Source: Gammaproteobacteria bacterium (lineage in GTDB: Bacteria > Pseudomonadota > Gammaproteobacteria > Burkholderiales > Burkholderiaceae_C). Taken from it: a stretch of DNA of 64,000 nucleotides. The translations under genes were made by a program, and so were the position numbers. Where the stretch lies: contig JAHIYE010000010.1 in NCBI GenBank assembly GCA_018815325.1, positions 124,001-188,000 of the forward strand, written 5' to 3'. Shown here piece by piece: positions 18,762-26,585 of the stretch. How positions within the stretch are numbered: position 1 is the first letter of the stretch; every line of letters starts with the position of its first letter. Below the pieces are notes generated by a model that saw nothing but the letters and a program-made list of their open reading frames with translations, had not been told where the DNA came from and made no database searches.

Positions 18762-18887
18762 ATGAAAAAGCATTACAAGCTCAGCGCCTATCTCGCCGCC
18801 CTGGCGGTGCTGCTGCTGGTGTTTGCCCTGTACACACGCCCGGATTTTCTGGTCACACTCGGCAACCAGTTCTGGGCCTGTTTCTAG
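18762..18887 (+). CDS. 41-residue single-helix membrane peptide, hypothetical
   Basis: A short open frame with start ATG at 18762 and stop TAG at 18885. The product begins MKKHYKLSAYLAALAVLL, continues with a single hydrophobic helix (LVFALYT) and ends RPDFLVTLGNQFWACF. The positive N-terminus and one helix predict a small inner-membrane protein, N-in. It starts 11 bp after the MFS stop, so it may be co-expressed with that carrier. I recognise no family. Its compactness, tight spacing and gene-like ending make it likely real, but the length alone leaves doubt. Confidence 0.55.
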   Translation: MKKHYKLSAYLAALAVLLLVFALYTRPDFLVTLGNQFWACF

Positions 18888-18901
18888 GCCCGCTTCTTTT
18901 G

Positions 18902-18963
18902 ACTCATCATTTAACCCTGTAGCCCTCTAGATACGGGCGATAAATGCTATGAAAACAATAGTA
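18902..18963 (-). repeat. dispersed repeat, copy C, overlapping a start codon
   Basis: On the minus strand: ACTATTGTTTTCATAGCATT, a variable part, then TAGAGGGCTACAGGG and an AT-rich end. It follows the same arm order as the other copies. The start codon and first few codons of the downstream SDR gene (18949) lie inside it. Confidence 0.6.
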
Positions 18964-19761
18964 ATCACCGGCGCCTCCGATGGCATCGGCGCCGAGATGG
19001 CGCGGCAACTCGCCCAATCGCATGGCGATAGCGTCGCCTTGGTACTGGCTGCGCGCAATGAAAAGCGCCTGCAGGAGGTAGCCAGCCAATGTGCCGCACT
19101 GGGTGCGCAAACCCTGGTGGCTCCGACCGACGTGGCGCAGCAAACGCAGTGCCGCGCACTGATTGACAGCAGCCTGGACAAGTTCGGTCGTCTCGATGCA
19201 CTGATCAACAACGCTGGCGTTTCGGCCCAGGCCCTGTTCGAAGACGTCAAAACCGACAAGCTGGGCTGGTACGAAGACCTCATGCGCATCAACCTCTGGG
19301 GCAGCGTGTGGTGCACCCATGCGGCCCTGCCTCATCTGAAGGCAAGCCGTGGCAGCGTGGTGGCGGTGTCCTCGCTGGCCGGCCTGATCGGTGTGCCAGG
19401 GCGCACCGCCTACAGCGCGAGCAAATTTGCCATGACAGGCTTTTTCGAAGCCTTGCGTGCAGAGCTCAAAGGCGCAGGCGTCAGCGTCACCACGGCCTAT
19501 CCCGGTGTGGTGGCGACCAACATCCGCTACAGGGGCTACAACGCATCCGGTGAGCCGGCGGGCTCCAGCGGCCTGAAGGAAGACAAGGCCATGACCGTCG
19601 AGCAGTGTGCAGCCCTGATCCTGGCAGGCATGCAGCGGCGTCAACGCGAGGTTGTCATGACTTCGCAGGGCAAACTCGGCCGCTTTCTCAAACTGCTGGC
19701 CCCAGGCCTGGTTGAACGCATGGCCCTGGCCGCGCTCAAGGAAGAGGTCAAGCCCCAATGA
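18949..19761 (+). CDS. SDR family NAD(P)-dependent oxidoreductase
   Basis: A 270-residue classical short-chain dehydrogenase. TGASDGIG (residues 7-14) is the cofactor glycine motif, NNAGVS the structural motif, SSLAG holds the catalytic Ser, and YSASK the catalytic Tyr and Lys. The substrate is unknown. The first codons (MKTIVI) lie in a dispersed repeat copy on the opposite orientation, so the native start region may have been replaced by the repeat. The stop overlaps the start of the next gene (ATGA), pointing to translational coupling with the methyltransferase. Confidence 0.88.
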   Translation: MKTIVITGASDGIGAEMARQLAQSHGDSVALVLAARNEKRLQEVASQCAALGAQTLVAPTDVAQQTQCRALIDSSLDKFGRLDALINNAGVSAQALFEDVKTDKLGWYEDLMRINLWGSVWCTHAALPHLKASRGSVVAVSSLAGLIGVPGRTAYSASKFAMTGFFEALRAELKGAGVSVTTAYPGVVATNIRYRGYNASGEPAGSSGLKEDKAMTVEQCAALILAGMQRRQREVVMTSQGKLGRFLKLLAPGLVERMALAALKEEVKPQ

Positions 19762-20360
19762 GTCCAGACTCAAAAACAGCTCAAGTCCGTCCAGCCGATC
19801 TACCGCATGGCAGCGAGCCGCCCTCGGCCTGGGTGCAGCGCTGGTCGCATCTGGTTGCGCCGCAAGGTCATGTGCTCGACATCGCCTGCGGCCAGGGTCG
19901 CCACATGCGCTGGTTTGCCTCGCACGGCCACCCCGTCACCGGGGTGGACCGCTCAGCCGAGGCCATTGTCGCAGTAGCGCCGCTGGGCGAAGCCATCGTG
20001 GCTGACATTGAAAACGCGCCCTGGCCTCTCATGCACGACGGCAAAGTGCGAACTTTCGATGCCGTGATCGTCACCAATTACCTATGGCGCCCCCTGTTCG
20101 AGTTGATGGCGCAAAGCCTGGCACCAGGCGGCGTACTGATTTATGAGACCTTCAGCACCGGCAACGAAACCGTCGGCAAACCCTCCCGGCCGGATTTCCT
20201 GCTGCAAAGCGGTGAATTGCTGCGTGCCTTTGCGGATTTACAGCCCATTGCCTATGAAGAAGGCTTCCTGGCACAACCCGGGCGCTTTGTGCAGCGACTG
20301 GCCGCCGTGCGAGCCTTGCCTGCCGAGGCGGGTCAGCCACCAAAACGTTACCCACTCTAG
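19758..20360 (+). CDS. class I SAM-dependent methyltransferase (TehB-like)
   Basis: A 200-residue Rossmann methyltransferase. Motif I is VLDIACGQGRHMRWFASHG and the acidic end of beta 2 is TGVDRS; DAVIVTNYLWRPLFELM and APGGVLIYETFSTGNETVG match the TehB/small-molecule methyltransferase group. Substrate unknown. Its ATG overlaps the SDR stop by four bases, so the two form a pair; dapA starts 34 bp downstream. Confidence 0.85.
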   Translation: MSPDSKTAQVRPADLPHGSEPPSAWVQRWSHLVAPQGHVLDIACGQGRHMRWFASHGHPVTGVDRSAEAIVAVAPLGEAIVADIENAPWPLMHDGKVRTFDAVIVTNYLWRPLFELMAQSLAPGGVLIYETFSTGNETVGKPSRPDFLLQSGELLRAFADLQPIAYEEGFLAQPGRFVQRLAAVRALPAEAGQPPKRYPL

Positions 20361-20394
20361 TTAGAATGCTTGTTTAGCGTTTAATTTCCCGCCC

Positions 20395-21288
20395 ATGACA
20401 CCCACTAGCAGCACCCTCACAGGCAGCATCGTCGCTCTGGTTACTCCCATGCACAAAGATGGCAGTGTGGACTACCCTGCGCTTCGCAAGCTGATCGACT
20501 GGCACATTGCCGAGGGCACGGATTGCATCGGCGTGGTGGGCACCACGGGTGAGTCGCCCACGGTGAGTGTGGAAGAGCACTGCGAGATCATCCGCGTGTC
20601 GGTGGAGCAGGCCAAAGGCCGTGTACCCATCATGGCGGGCTGCGGCGCCAACTCGACGGCCGAGGCCATCGAACTCGCCCGCTTCGCCAAGGACGTGGGC
20701 GCCGACAGCCAGTTGCAGGTGGTGCCCTACTACAACAAACCCACGCAGGAAGGCCAGTACCAGCACTTCAAGGCCATCATCGAGGCCGTGGAATTGCCCA
20801 TGGTGCTGTACAACGTGCCCGGCCGCTCGGTAGCAGACATGGCACACGACACCGTGCTGCGCCTGGCGCAAATTCCCGGCATCGTGGGCATCAAGGAGGC
20901 CACCGGGAACATCGAGCGCGCCCAGTGGCTGATCCGTGATGTACCCAAGGGCTTTGCGGTCTACTCGGGTGACGACCCGACTGCGGTTGCGCTCATGCTC
21001 TGCGGTGGTCAGGGCAACATCAGCGTCACAGCCAACGTGGCCCCTCGGCTCATGCATGAGCTCTGCGTCGCGGCCATCGCCGGGGACGCCAAGCGCGCCA
21101 TGGAAATCCAGTTCCGCCTCATGCCCCTGCACAAGCAGCTCTTCGTTGAGCCCAACCCGATTCCCGTGAAATGGGCCATGGCGCAAATGAAGCTGTGTGA
21201 TGACACCATGCGCCTGCCCATGACGCCCCTGTCACCCGCCAGCCAGCCTGTGGTGCAAGCCGCACTGCGCTCGGCTGGACTGCTCTGA
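20395..21288 (+). CDS. dapA: 4-hydroxy-tetrahydrodipicolinate synthase
   Basis: Condenses pyruvate with aspartate semialdehyde in lysine and diaminopimelate synthesis. 297 residues, TIM barrel. [10 protein letters not shown] (pyruvate carboxylate site), [13 protein letters not shown] with the proton-relay tyrosine, NVPGRS with the entrance arginine and [11 protein letters not shown] with the Schiff-base lysine are all present. It is followed by bamC, an order common in proteobacteria. Confidence 0.97.
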   Translation: MTPTSSTLTGSIVALVTPMHKDGSVDYPALRKLIDWHIAEGTDCIGVVGTTGESPTVSVEEHCEIIRVSVEQAKGRVPIMAGCGANSTAEAIELARFAKDVGADSQLQVVPYYNKPTQEGQYQHFKAIIEAVELPMVLYNVPGRSVADMAHDTVLRLAQIPGIVGIKEATGNIERAQWLIRDVPKGFAVYSGDDPTAVALMLCGGQGNISVTANVAPRLMHELCVAAIAGDAKRAMEIQFRLMPLHKQLFVEPNPIPVKWAMAQMKLCDDTMRLPMTPLSPASQPVVQAALRSAGLL

Positions 21289-21315
21289 TACCAAGCCAAC
21301 CCTGAGGATTACCGA

Positions 21316-22407
21316 GTGAAGCCTATTTTCCGACTGACGCTGCTAAGTTGCGCCTTGGCCCTGAGCGCCTGCTCTGTATTGCAAAGTGACAAAGTTGATT
21401 ACAAAAGTGCCGCCAAGGCACCCACGCTGGAAATTCCGCCCGATCTGAGTCAGCTTTCGCGCGAGAACCGCTATGCGATTCCGGGTACGGCCGTCAGTGC
21501 GTCCTCCTTCATGGTCGGTCAAGTGGACAAGTCGATTCCCACGGCAGTCAATTCGGTCGGCGATGTACGCATCGAACGCTCTGGCAACCAGCGCTGGCTC
21601 GTGGTCAAGCGCCCGGTCGACAAACTCTGGGAGCCCGTGCATGACTTCTGGCAGGAGAACGGTTTCCTGCTGGTCCTGGAACAAGCCAACCTCGGCATCA
21701 TGGAAACCGACTGGGCTGAAAACCGCGCCAAAATTCCGCAGGACTTCCTGCGCAATGCACTTGGCAAGATATTCGACGGCCTGTATTCCACGGGCGAGCG
21801 CGACAAGTTCAGAACCCGCCTTGAGCGCAATGCCGAAGGTGGCACCGACATTTTCATCAGCCACCGAGGCATGATCGAGGTCTACAGCAATGACAAGAGT
21901 TCGCAGAACGCAACCACAGTATGGCAGCCCCGCCCGGTTGACCCTGAGCTCGAGGCCGAGTTCCTGCGCCGCCTGATGGTCAAGCTCGGCGTCACCCAGG
22001 AGCAGTCCAAGATCCTCGTCGCAGCTGACGCAGCCAAAGTCACCTCACGCGTGGCAACTGTCAACGGCCAGCCCGTGGTGCAAATCGACAACGGCTTCGA
22101 CCGCGCCTGGCGCCGCGTGGGCCTGTCGCTGGATCGCACGGGCTTCACGGTCGAAGACCGGGATCGCGGCCAGGGCACCTACTTCGTGCGTTACGTGGCC
22201 CCCAATGCCGACAAGGCCGAGCAGCCTGGCTTCTTTGCGCGCATGTTCAGCAGCAAGCCCAAGGACGCAGCGCCCCTGAAATACCGCATCACCCTGCGCA
22301 GCGAAGGCGAGACCACCACGGTGTCGGTACTGGATGCCAACGGCGCCCCCGAATCCTCGGAAAATGCCCAGCGTATCGTCAAGGTACTCGCCGACGACCT
22401 GCGCTGA
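21316..22407 (+). CDS. bamC: outer membrane protein assembly factor BamC
   Basis: Lipoprotein subunit of the BAM complex that inserts beta-barrel proteins into the outer membrane. It starts with GTG at 21316 after a GAGGA ribosome binding site. The signal peptide ends at the lipobox LSACS, so Cys19 would be lipidated. The unstructured N-terminal part with LEIPPDLSQL is the piece that binds BamD in relatives; two helix-grip domains follow (about residues 85-200 and 230-345). At 363 residues the length is typical of Burkholderiales. It follows dapA, as in Escherichia coli. Confidence 0.93.
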   Translation: MKPIFRLTLLSCALALSACSVLQSDKVDYKSAAKAPTLEIPPDLSQLSRENRYAIPGTAVSASSFMVGQVDKSIPTAVNSVGDVRIERSGNQRWLVVKRPVDKLWEPVHDFWQENGFLLVLEQANLGIMETDWAENRAKIPQDFLRNALGKIFDGLYSTGERDKFRTRLERNAEGGTDIFISHRGMIEVYSNDKSSQNATTVWQPRPVDPELEAEFLRRLMVKLGVTQEQSKILVAADAAKVTSRVATVNGQPVVQIDNGFDRAWRRVGLSLDRTGFTVEDRDRGQGTYFVRYVAPNADKAEQPGFFARMFSSKPKDAAPLKYRITLRSEGETTTVSVLDANGAPESSENAQRIVKVLADDLR

Positions 22408-22422
22408 CCAGTCCCCTGCCGC

Positions 22423-23199
22423 ATGCTGCGCTTTCGAAGTCTGGGCAGCGGCAGTTCGGGCAATGCCACCCTGGTCGAGGCCTCCAGCGGCCATCGCCTC
22501 ACGCGCCTGCTGATCGACTGCGGCTTCGGACTCAAGCACCTGGAAACCAGGCTGGCCCGCACTGGCTTGGCGACCAGCCAGATCGATGCCGTGTTCATCA
22601 CCCATGAGCACGGCGACCATATCGGCTGTGCACGTCAACTCGCCCTGCGCCACCAGATACCCATCTGGATGAGTCAGGGCACCCATGCGGCACTGGATTT
22701 TGCTGATTTTGGTGGCCTGCTGCAGCAGGCCCGCGATGGCGAGGCCATCGACCTGGGCGAATTGCAACTCATGCCCTTCACCGTGCCACACGATGCACGC
22801 GAGCCCCTGCAGTTGACCTGCACGGACGGGGCCACGCGTCTGGGTGTGGTCACGGATCTGGGGCATGCCACATCACATGTGCTGCACCAGTTGGCAGGCT
22901 GCCATGCCCTGCTGCTGGAATGCAACCACGACACGGAGATGCTGGCCACGTCCCGCTATCCCCCCTTCCTGAAGCAGCGTGTCGGCGGCCGGCTGGGCCA
23001 TCTCTCCAACCAGGATGCCGCCGATATCGCCGCAGCCGTATGCCATCCGGCCCTGCAGCACCTGGTAGCGGCCCATCTGAGTCAGCAGAACAACCACCCG
23101 GACCTGGCCCGCCAGGCCATGTCCAGCGCCCTTGGCCGGGAGCCTGAGGACATTGCCGTGGCCAACCCCGTACAGGGTACAGACTGGTTCTGCCTCTAA
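22423..23199 (+). CDS. MBL-fold metallo-hydrolase (YycJ/WalJ-like)
   Basis: A 258-residue metallo-beta-lactamase fold protein. The dinuclear metal site is seen as FITHEHGDHIG, with a later metal ligand in VVTDLGHAT and LLLECNHD. The N-terminus RFRSLGSGSSGNATLVE is characteristic of the YycJ/WalJ group, where a nuclease role has been proposed. It starts 15 bp after bamC and is probably in the dapA operon. An intrinsic terminator follows its stop. Confidence 0.9.
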   Translation: MLRFRSLGSGSSGNATLVEASSGHRLTRLLIDCGFGLKHLETRLARTGLATSQIDAVFITHEHGDHIGCARQLALRHQIPIWMSQGTHAALDFADFGGLLQQARDGEAIDLGELQLMPFTVPHDAREPLQLTCTDGATRLGVVTDLGHATSHVLHQLAGCHALLLECNHDTEMLATSRYPPFLKQRVGGRLGHLSNQDAADIAAAVCHPALQHLVAAHLSQQNNHPDLARQAMSSALGREPEDIAVANPVQGTDWFCL

Positions 23200-23247
23200 G
23201 AAATCTGCCTGACGGATAGCATCTCTGCCGGCGGGTGAGCCGACATG

Positions 23248-23275
23248 AAAAAAGCCACCCGAAGGTGGCTTTTTC
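23248..23275. terminator. bidirectional intrinsic terminator
   Basis: AAAAAGCCACC-CGAA-GGTGGCTTTTT is an 11-bp stem with a T tail on both strands. It lies between the MBL hydrolase gene and the convergent lipoprotein gene and can serve both. Confidence 0.85.
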
Positions 23276-23316
23276 TTGCGCAAACCGAAGTCTGCGCAAT
23301 GCCTGGCCAAAAAGAA

Positions 23317-23550
23317 TTACTTCTTGTCAGCAGCGGCAGGAGCAGCAGCGTCAGCAGGTGCAGCAGCGGGAGCAGCGGCAGGAGCAGCAGCGTCAGCAGG
23401 TGCAGCGGCGGGAGCAGCAGCAGGTGCGTCAGCAGGTGCGGGAGCAGCAGCAGGTGCGGGTGCAGGAGCAGGAGCCGGCTCCTCTTTTTTGCCACAAGCA
23501 GCCAGGGCAGCAGCAGCGATCACAGCTGCCAAAACGAGCGATTTCTTCAT
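23317..23550 (-). CDS. Ala/Pro-rich repeat lipoprotein
   Basis: A 77-residue predicted lipoprotein. MKKSLVLAAVIAAAALAAC gives a signal peptide with lipobox LAAC (Cys19), followed by GKKEEP and then almost only Ala, Pro and Asp up to the C-terminal ADKK. The DNA of the tail is a tandem array: a 32 bp unit recurs exactly with a 42 bp period (23333 and 23375), equal to a 14-residue unit. The product looks like a small extended surface or periplasmic tether ending in lysines. No known family; repeat number probably varies among strains. Confidence 0.75.
   Translation of the reverse strand: MKKSLVLAAVIAAAALAACGKKEEPAPAPAPAPAAAPAPADAPAAAPAAAPADAAAPAAAPAAAPADAAAPAAADKK
23333..23406. repeat. tandem repeat in the lipoprotein gene
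   Basis: A perfect 32 bp sequence beginning GCGGCAGGAGCAGCAGCGTC occurs at 23333-23364 and again at 23375-23406; degenerate GCAGCAGGTGC units continue to about 23462. The 42 bp period keeps the reading frame. Confidence 0.85.
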
Positions 23551-23581
23551 TTGGTTTTACCTGATAAATGTTATTGAACAC

Positions 23582-23595
23582 AATTTCCGGAAATT
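23582..23595. promoter_or_regulatory. 14 bp palindrome upstream of the lipoprotein gene
   Basis: AATTTCCGGAAATT is a perfect palindrome about 32 bp upstream of the lipoprotein start codon, within a 150 bp AT-rich region that also has TATAAT on the minus strand (23659-23664). It is placed well for a dimeric regulator or for a leader hairpin. No regulator is recognised. Confidence 0.35.
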
Positions 23596-23703
23596 GCCAT
23601 CGCAGTGACCCGCGATGACCGAGCAATACAACTCGAGTGCATTTTTGCTCAGCTTCAAATTATAGGGGGAAAACCCCGAGTCATGCGCGCTTTTGCAGCC
23701 AGA

Positions 23704-24240
23704 CTATAGCCCCAGTGTGGTCGCAGGAAAGCCCGGTGTGCTGTTGTGGAACCATTCATTCAACAGCCCCCGCAGTTGCGCCAGTTTCATCGCGTCACTA
23801 CCGCACAGCACCACACCTTGCCGGGCATCGAGGCGCTGCAGGCTCCAGCGCGGACTCCACAACGCCCCTGGAAAATCCTGCGGATCAGGAGCACGACAGG
23901 TTCGGCAGTCAATGAGGTGGTTCCAGGTTTTGCGCCAGTTCACGAAACGGGCCTGCCTGCGCAGCACTTCGTCATAGCGGGTCGCCAGCATGACGAGGCG
24001 ACGCCCGGGCTTCGCCCAAGCCTCCAGGGAAGCCACCACCGCTCGCTCGCCCAGCGGCCAGTCGGCAAAACTGGCGTCGCTGATGATGATTTCATGCCAG
24101 CCCTCAGCCGCGGCGCAGCTCAAGGCGTCACGGACCAGTTGCGCCATTAGCTCTCGCCCTTGCAGCCGCCCCGAGGGCAGCAAGGGCGCTGGCTCTGGCA
24201 CCACGCCGGCAGCCACGGCATGCCCCGGTTCAGGCTGCAT
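23704..24240 (-). CDS. hypothetical protein overlapping the RoxA gene
   Basis: A 178-residue protein that I do not recognise. I start at ATG 24240 (MQPEPGH), which overlaps the end of the upstream oxygenase gene by 11 bp, so the two are probably coupled; an upstream extension to 24324 is unlikely. It contains SGRLQGRELMAQLVRDALSC, EIIISDASFADWPLGERAVV, and a pattern of Trp and Cys residues (FVNWRKTWNHLIDCRTCRAP). No membrane segment. The CRTC motif and following Asp-rich segment could bind a metal, but that is speculation. Confidence 0.7.
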   Translation of the reverse strand: MQPEPGHAVAAGVVPEPAPLLPSGRLQGRELMAQLVRDALSCAAAEGWHEIIISDASFADWPLGERAVVASLEAWAKPGRRLVMLATRYDEVLRRQARFVNWRKTWNHLIDCRTCRAPDPQDFPGALWSPRWSLQRLDARQGVVLCGSDAMKLAQLRGLLNEWFHNSTPGFPATTLGL

Positions 24241-25372
24241 GTGCCCACCCCGCTTCACACCAAGCCAACAGCAGCTCACTCGCCTCATCCCCGAGCCGGG
24301 CACAGTCTTGCGCTCCCAAAACACGCTGGTCAGCGAAACGGCGCATCAGGGTTGCATCGCGACCTGCGGCGCGGTAGCCCTCGCCGTTGATGAAGATGTG
24401 TTTGTCGTCGTACATCATGCGGGTGCGGCGATCGAGTCTGACACCGGTGCTGATACCCACCCCAGCACCAGCCTCAAACCAGACATTGGATTTAGGCTCG
24501 CTCAGGTACTCCCCCAAGACGCGTGTCAGTGCCAGTGGATCCTGCAACGCCGCCTGCAGGGCCTCACGGGCGAAATCCTGCAGGCCGGCGGGAATCTGCC
24601 CTGCACCACTTACCGCCGCCTGCCTGGGGTCTCGGTATAGCGCCTCACCTGCAAGGTCCTGTGCGTCCTCTGCCAGGCGCTCCAGCAGTTCGCGTGCGAG
24701 CTCGCCCCGCCCAGGCGAGCGAAAACCGATGGAATAAGTCATGCACTCGCCCAGTGCGATGCCCTCGTGGGCATAACGCGGCGGCAGGTAGAGCATGTCG
24801 CCGGGCTCGAGTACGAACTCCTGTTCCGGCACGAAATTAGCCAGGATTTTGAGCGGCACATCGTCGCGCAGGCTCAGGTCCTTCTGCCGCCCAATCTTCC
24901 AGCGCCGCTGGCCATGGGCCTGGAGCAGGAACACATCGTAGCTGTCGAAATGCGGCCCCACGCCCCCTCCGTCCGAGGCGTAGCTGATCATCAGGTCATC
25001 CAGCCGGGCATCGGGTACGAAGCGAAACTGGTTCATCAACTGGTGCAACCCGTCTTCATGCAGATCGACGCCCTGCACCAGCAAAGTCCAGTCAGGCTGC
25101 TTGAGCGGCGGCAAGGCGCGCCGCAGGAACGGCCCGTGCTGCAGGCGCCAGCGCTCCTTGCCACGCAATGGCTGACGCACCATCAGGCGGGATTCGACCT
25201 CGTCACGGCTGGCGAGCTCGAACAAGGCACGGCGGTCGAGCACCGGCGCAAAGCCGGGGATGGCCTGGCGTACCAGCAGGGGCTTTTTTTGCCAATGCCG
25301 TTTCATGAACTGCGCGGGGCTCATTCCCCCGAGCAGCGGCAGGATTTGGTTCACATCCATCTGGTTTTCCAT
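24230..25372 (-). CDS. roxA: ribosomal protein uL16 3-hydroxylase (RoxA/YcfD type)
   Basis: A 380-residue JmjC/cupin Fe(II)/2-oxoglutarate oxygenase. The metal triad appears as HFDSYD (His and Asp) and PRYAHEGIA (second His). WQKKPLLVRQA near the N-terminus and YLPPRYAHEG are typical of YcfD, which hydroxylates an arginine of ribosomal protein uL16. The ATG at 25372 follows GGAAAG. It overlaps the next gene by 11 bp and is divergent from the SlyD-like gene. Family assignment is firm; the exact substrate is inferred from relatives. Confidence 0.85.
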   Translation of the reverse strand: MENQMDVNQILPLLGGMSPAQFMKRHWQKKPLLVRQAIPGFAPVLDRRALFELASRDEVESRLMVRQPLRGKERWRLQHGPFLRRALPPLKQPDWTLLVQGVDLHEDGLHQLMNQFRFVPDARLDDLMISYASDGGGVGPHFDSYDVFLLQAHGQRRWKIGRQKDLSLRDDVPLKILANFVPEQEFVLEPGDMLYLPPRYAHEGIALGECMTYSIGFRSPGRGELARELLERLAEDAQDLAGEALYRDPRQAAVSGAGQIPAGLQDFAREALQAALQDPLALTRVLGEYLSEPKSNVWFEAGAGVGISTGVRLDRRTRMMYDDKHIFINGEGYRAAGRDATLMRRFADQRVLGAQDCARLGDEASELLLAWCEAGWAHAA

Positions 25373-25415
25373 TCACTTTCCGGCACATGATGCGCCAAAC
25401 TGCGACAATTCTCCT

Positions 25416-25949
25416 ATGGAAATCTCTCAACAATGCGTGGTCGCCCTGACCTGGACGCTCAAGGACACCCTGGGCGAAGAACTTGACGTGCTCGACGAAC
25501 CTGTCGAATTTCTGGTCGGCGGTACCGATCTGTTCAAAAAAATCGAAGAAGCGCTGCAAGGTCACGAAGTTGGCGCCAAGATCAACCTGCAGCTCGAACC
25601 CGAGGAAGCCTTTGGCGACTTCAATGACCAGTTGCTGTTCCTCGAGCCGCGTACGCTGTTCCCGGCTGAAACCGTGGAAGGCCTGACCTTCGAAGGCGCG
25701 TCATTGCCGGCAGGCTGCAACCCGAATGCCCCCAGGGATGCGCTGTACACCGTGACCGACATCTATCCCGAACATGTGGTGCTCGACGGCAACCACCCGC
25801 TTGCAGGCATTGCACTGCGGCTGAGCCTGAAGGTCGAGGCCGTGCGCGAAGCCACCGAAGAGGAAATCGGCTGCGGCTCGGCTGGCACCGGCTTTTTCAA
25901 GATCCAGCCGCTGCACGATCAGGTACCGGGCAGCGATACGCTGCATTAG
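25416..25949 (+). CDS. FKBP-type peptidyl-prolyl cis-trans isomerase (SlyD-like)
   Basis: A 177-residue FKBP with an inserted chaperone flap. QQCVVALTWTLKDTLGEELD, PVEFLVGGTDLFKKIEEAL and EEAFGDFNDQLLF follow the SlyD pattern. It lacks the His/Cys-rich metal-binding tail of Escherichia coli SlyD and ends QVPGSDTLH. Start ATG at 25416, only 43 bp from the divergent oxygenase gene; longer in-frame extensions upstream read through that gene and are not credible. Confidence 0.88.
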   Translation: MEISQQCVVALTWTLKDTLGEELDVLDEPVEFLVGGTDLFKKIEEALQGHEVGAKINLQLEPEEAFGDFNDQLLFLEPRTLFPAETVEGLTFEGASLPAGCNPNAPRDALYTVTDIYPEHVVLDGNHPLAGIALRLSLKVEAVREATEEEIGCGSAGTGFFKIQPLHDQVPGSDTLH

Positions 25950-26078
25950 GAACCCAGCTCACACACCTGCATCCCTGCTCCCTTTCGGGGAACCCCGTGG
26001 AACCGGCTCAACCGGGCCGCAGGGGTTGTCACCCTAAGGGGGAAAGGCGGCTAAACCAAGTCACTCGCAACTGGGAAG

Positions 26079-26531
26079 CTACTTCTTCCCGGTCGAGCCG
26101 TAGCCGCCCTCGCCCCGCTCACTGGCGGAGGCGAAGTCATCCACCACATTGAACTGTGCCTGCACCACCGGCACGATCACGAGCTGGGCAATACGCTCCA
26201 TGGGTTCGATCGTGAAAGCCACATCACTGCGGTTCCAGGCACTCACCATGAGCTGGCCCTGGTAGTCGCTGTCGATCAGTCCCACCAGGTTGCCCAGCAC
26301 GATGCCATGCTTGTGGCCCAGGCCCGAGCGCGGCAGGATCATGGCGGCAACACCCGGGTCCTTCAGGTAAATCGCAATGCCCGTGGGCACCAGTTGCCAG
26401 GCATTGGGCTGCAGGGTCAGCGGCTGCTCCAGGCAAGCCCTCAAATCCAGCCCCGCACTGCCCGGTGTGGCATAGGCGGGCAATTGGTCCGTCATTCTAG
26501 GGTCAATGACCTTCACATCAATTTTCATCAT
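26079..26531 (-). CDS. dut: deoxyuridine 5'-triphosphate nucleotidohydrolase
   Basis: Trimeric dUTPase, 150 residues: cleaves dUTP to dUMP and PPi, protecting DNA from uracil and feeding dTMP synthesis. The five family motifs are visible, including [45 protein letters not shown] and the P-loop-like [12 protein letters not shown] at the C-terminus. The start ATG ATG overlaps the coaBC stop (ATGA), and a repeat copy lies across this junction. The 130 bp after its stop towards the SlyD-like gene hold imperfect inverted repeats only. Confidence 0.95.
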   Translation of the reverse strand: MMKIDVKVIDPRMTDQLPAYATPGSAGLDLRACLEQPLTLQPNAWQLVPTGIAIYLKDPGVAAMILPRSGLGHKHGIVLGNLVGLIDSDYQGQLMVSAWNRSDVAFTIEPMERIAQLVIVPVVQAQFNVVDDFASASERGEGGYGSTGKK

Positions 26532-26585
26532 TTTTGGCCTTTAGCTCTTGTTCTTGTTGCGATTTCAGCTATCAATTTGCGAGCA
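26524..26585 (-). repeat. dispersed repeat, copy D, at the coaBC/dut junction
   Basis: Read on the minus strand: GCAAATTGATAGCTGAAATC, then ACAAGAGCTAAAGGCC and an AT-rich end. The arm order agrees with the other copies. It encodes the last roughly 17 residues of CoaBC and contains both the coaBC stop and the dut start codons. Confidence 0.55.

Noticed and set aside
23317-23470. Possible CRISPR-like repeat array
   Set aside because: The repeats are contiguous, have no unique spacers and encode an Ala/Pro protein tail in frame.
25950-26078. Convergent terminator between the SlyD-like gene and dut
   Set aside because: Inverted repeats are imperfect and no T tract follows.
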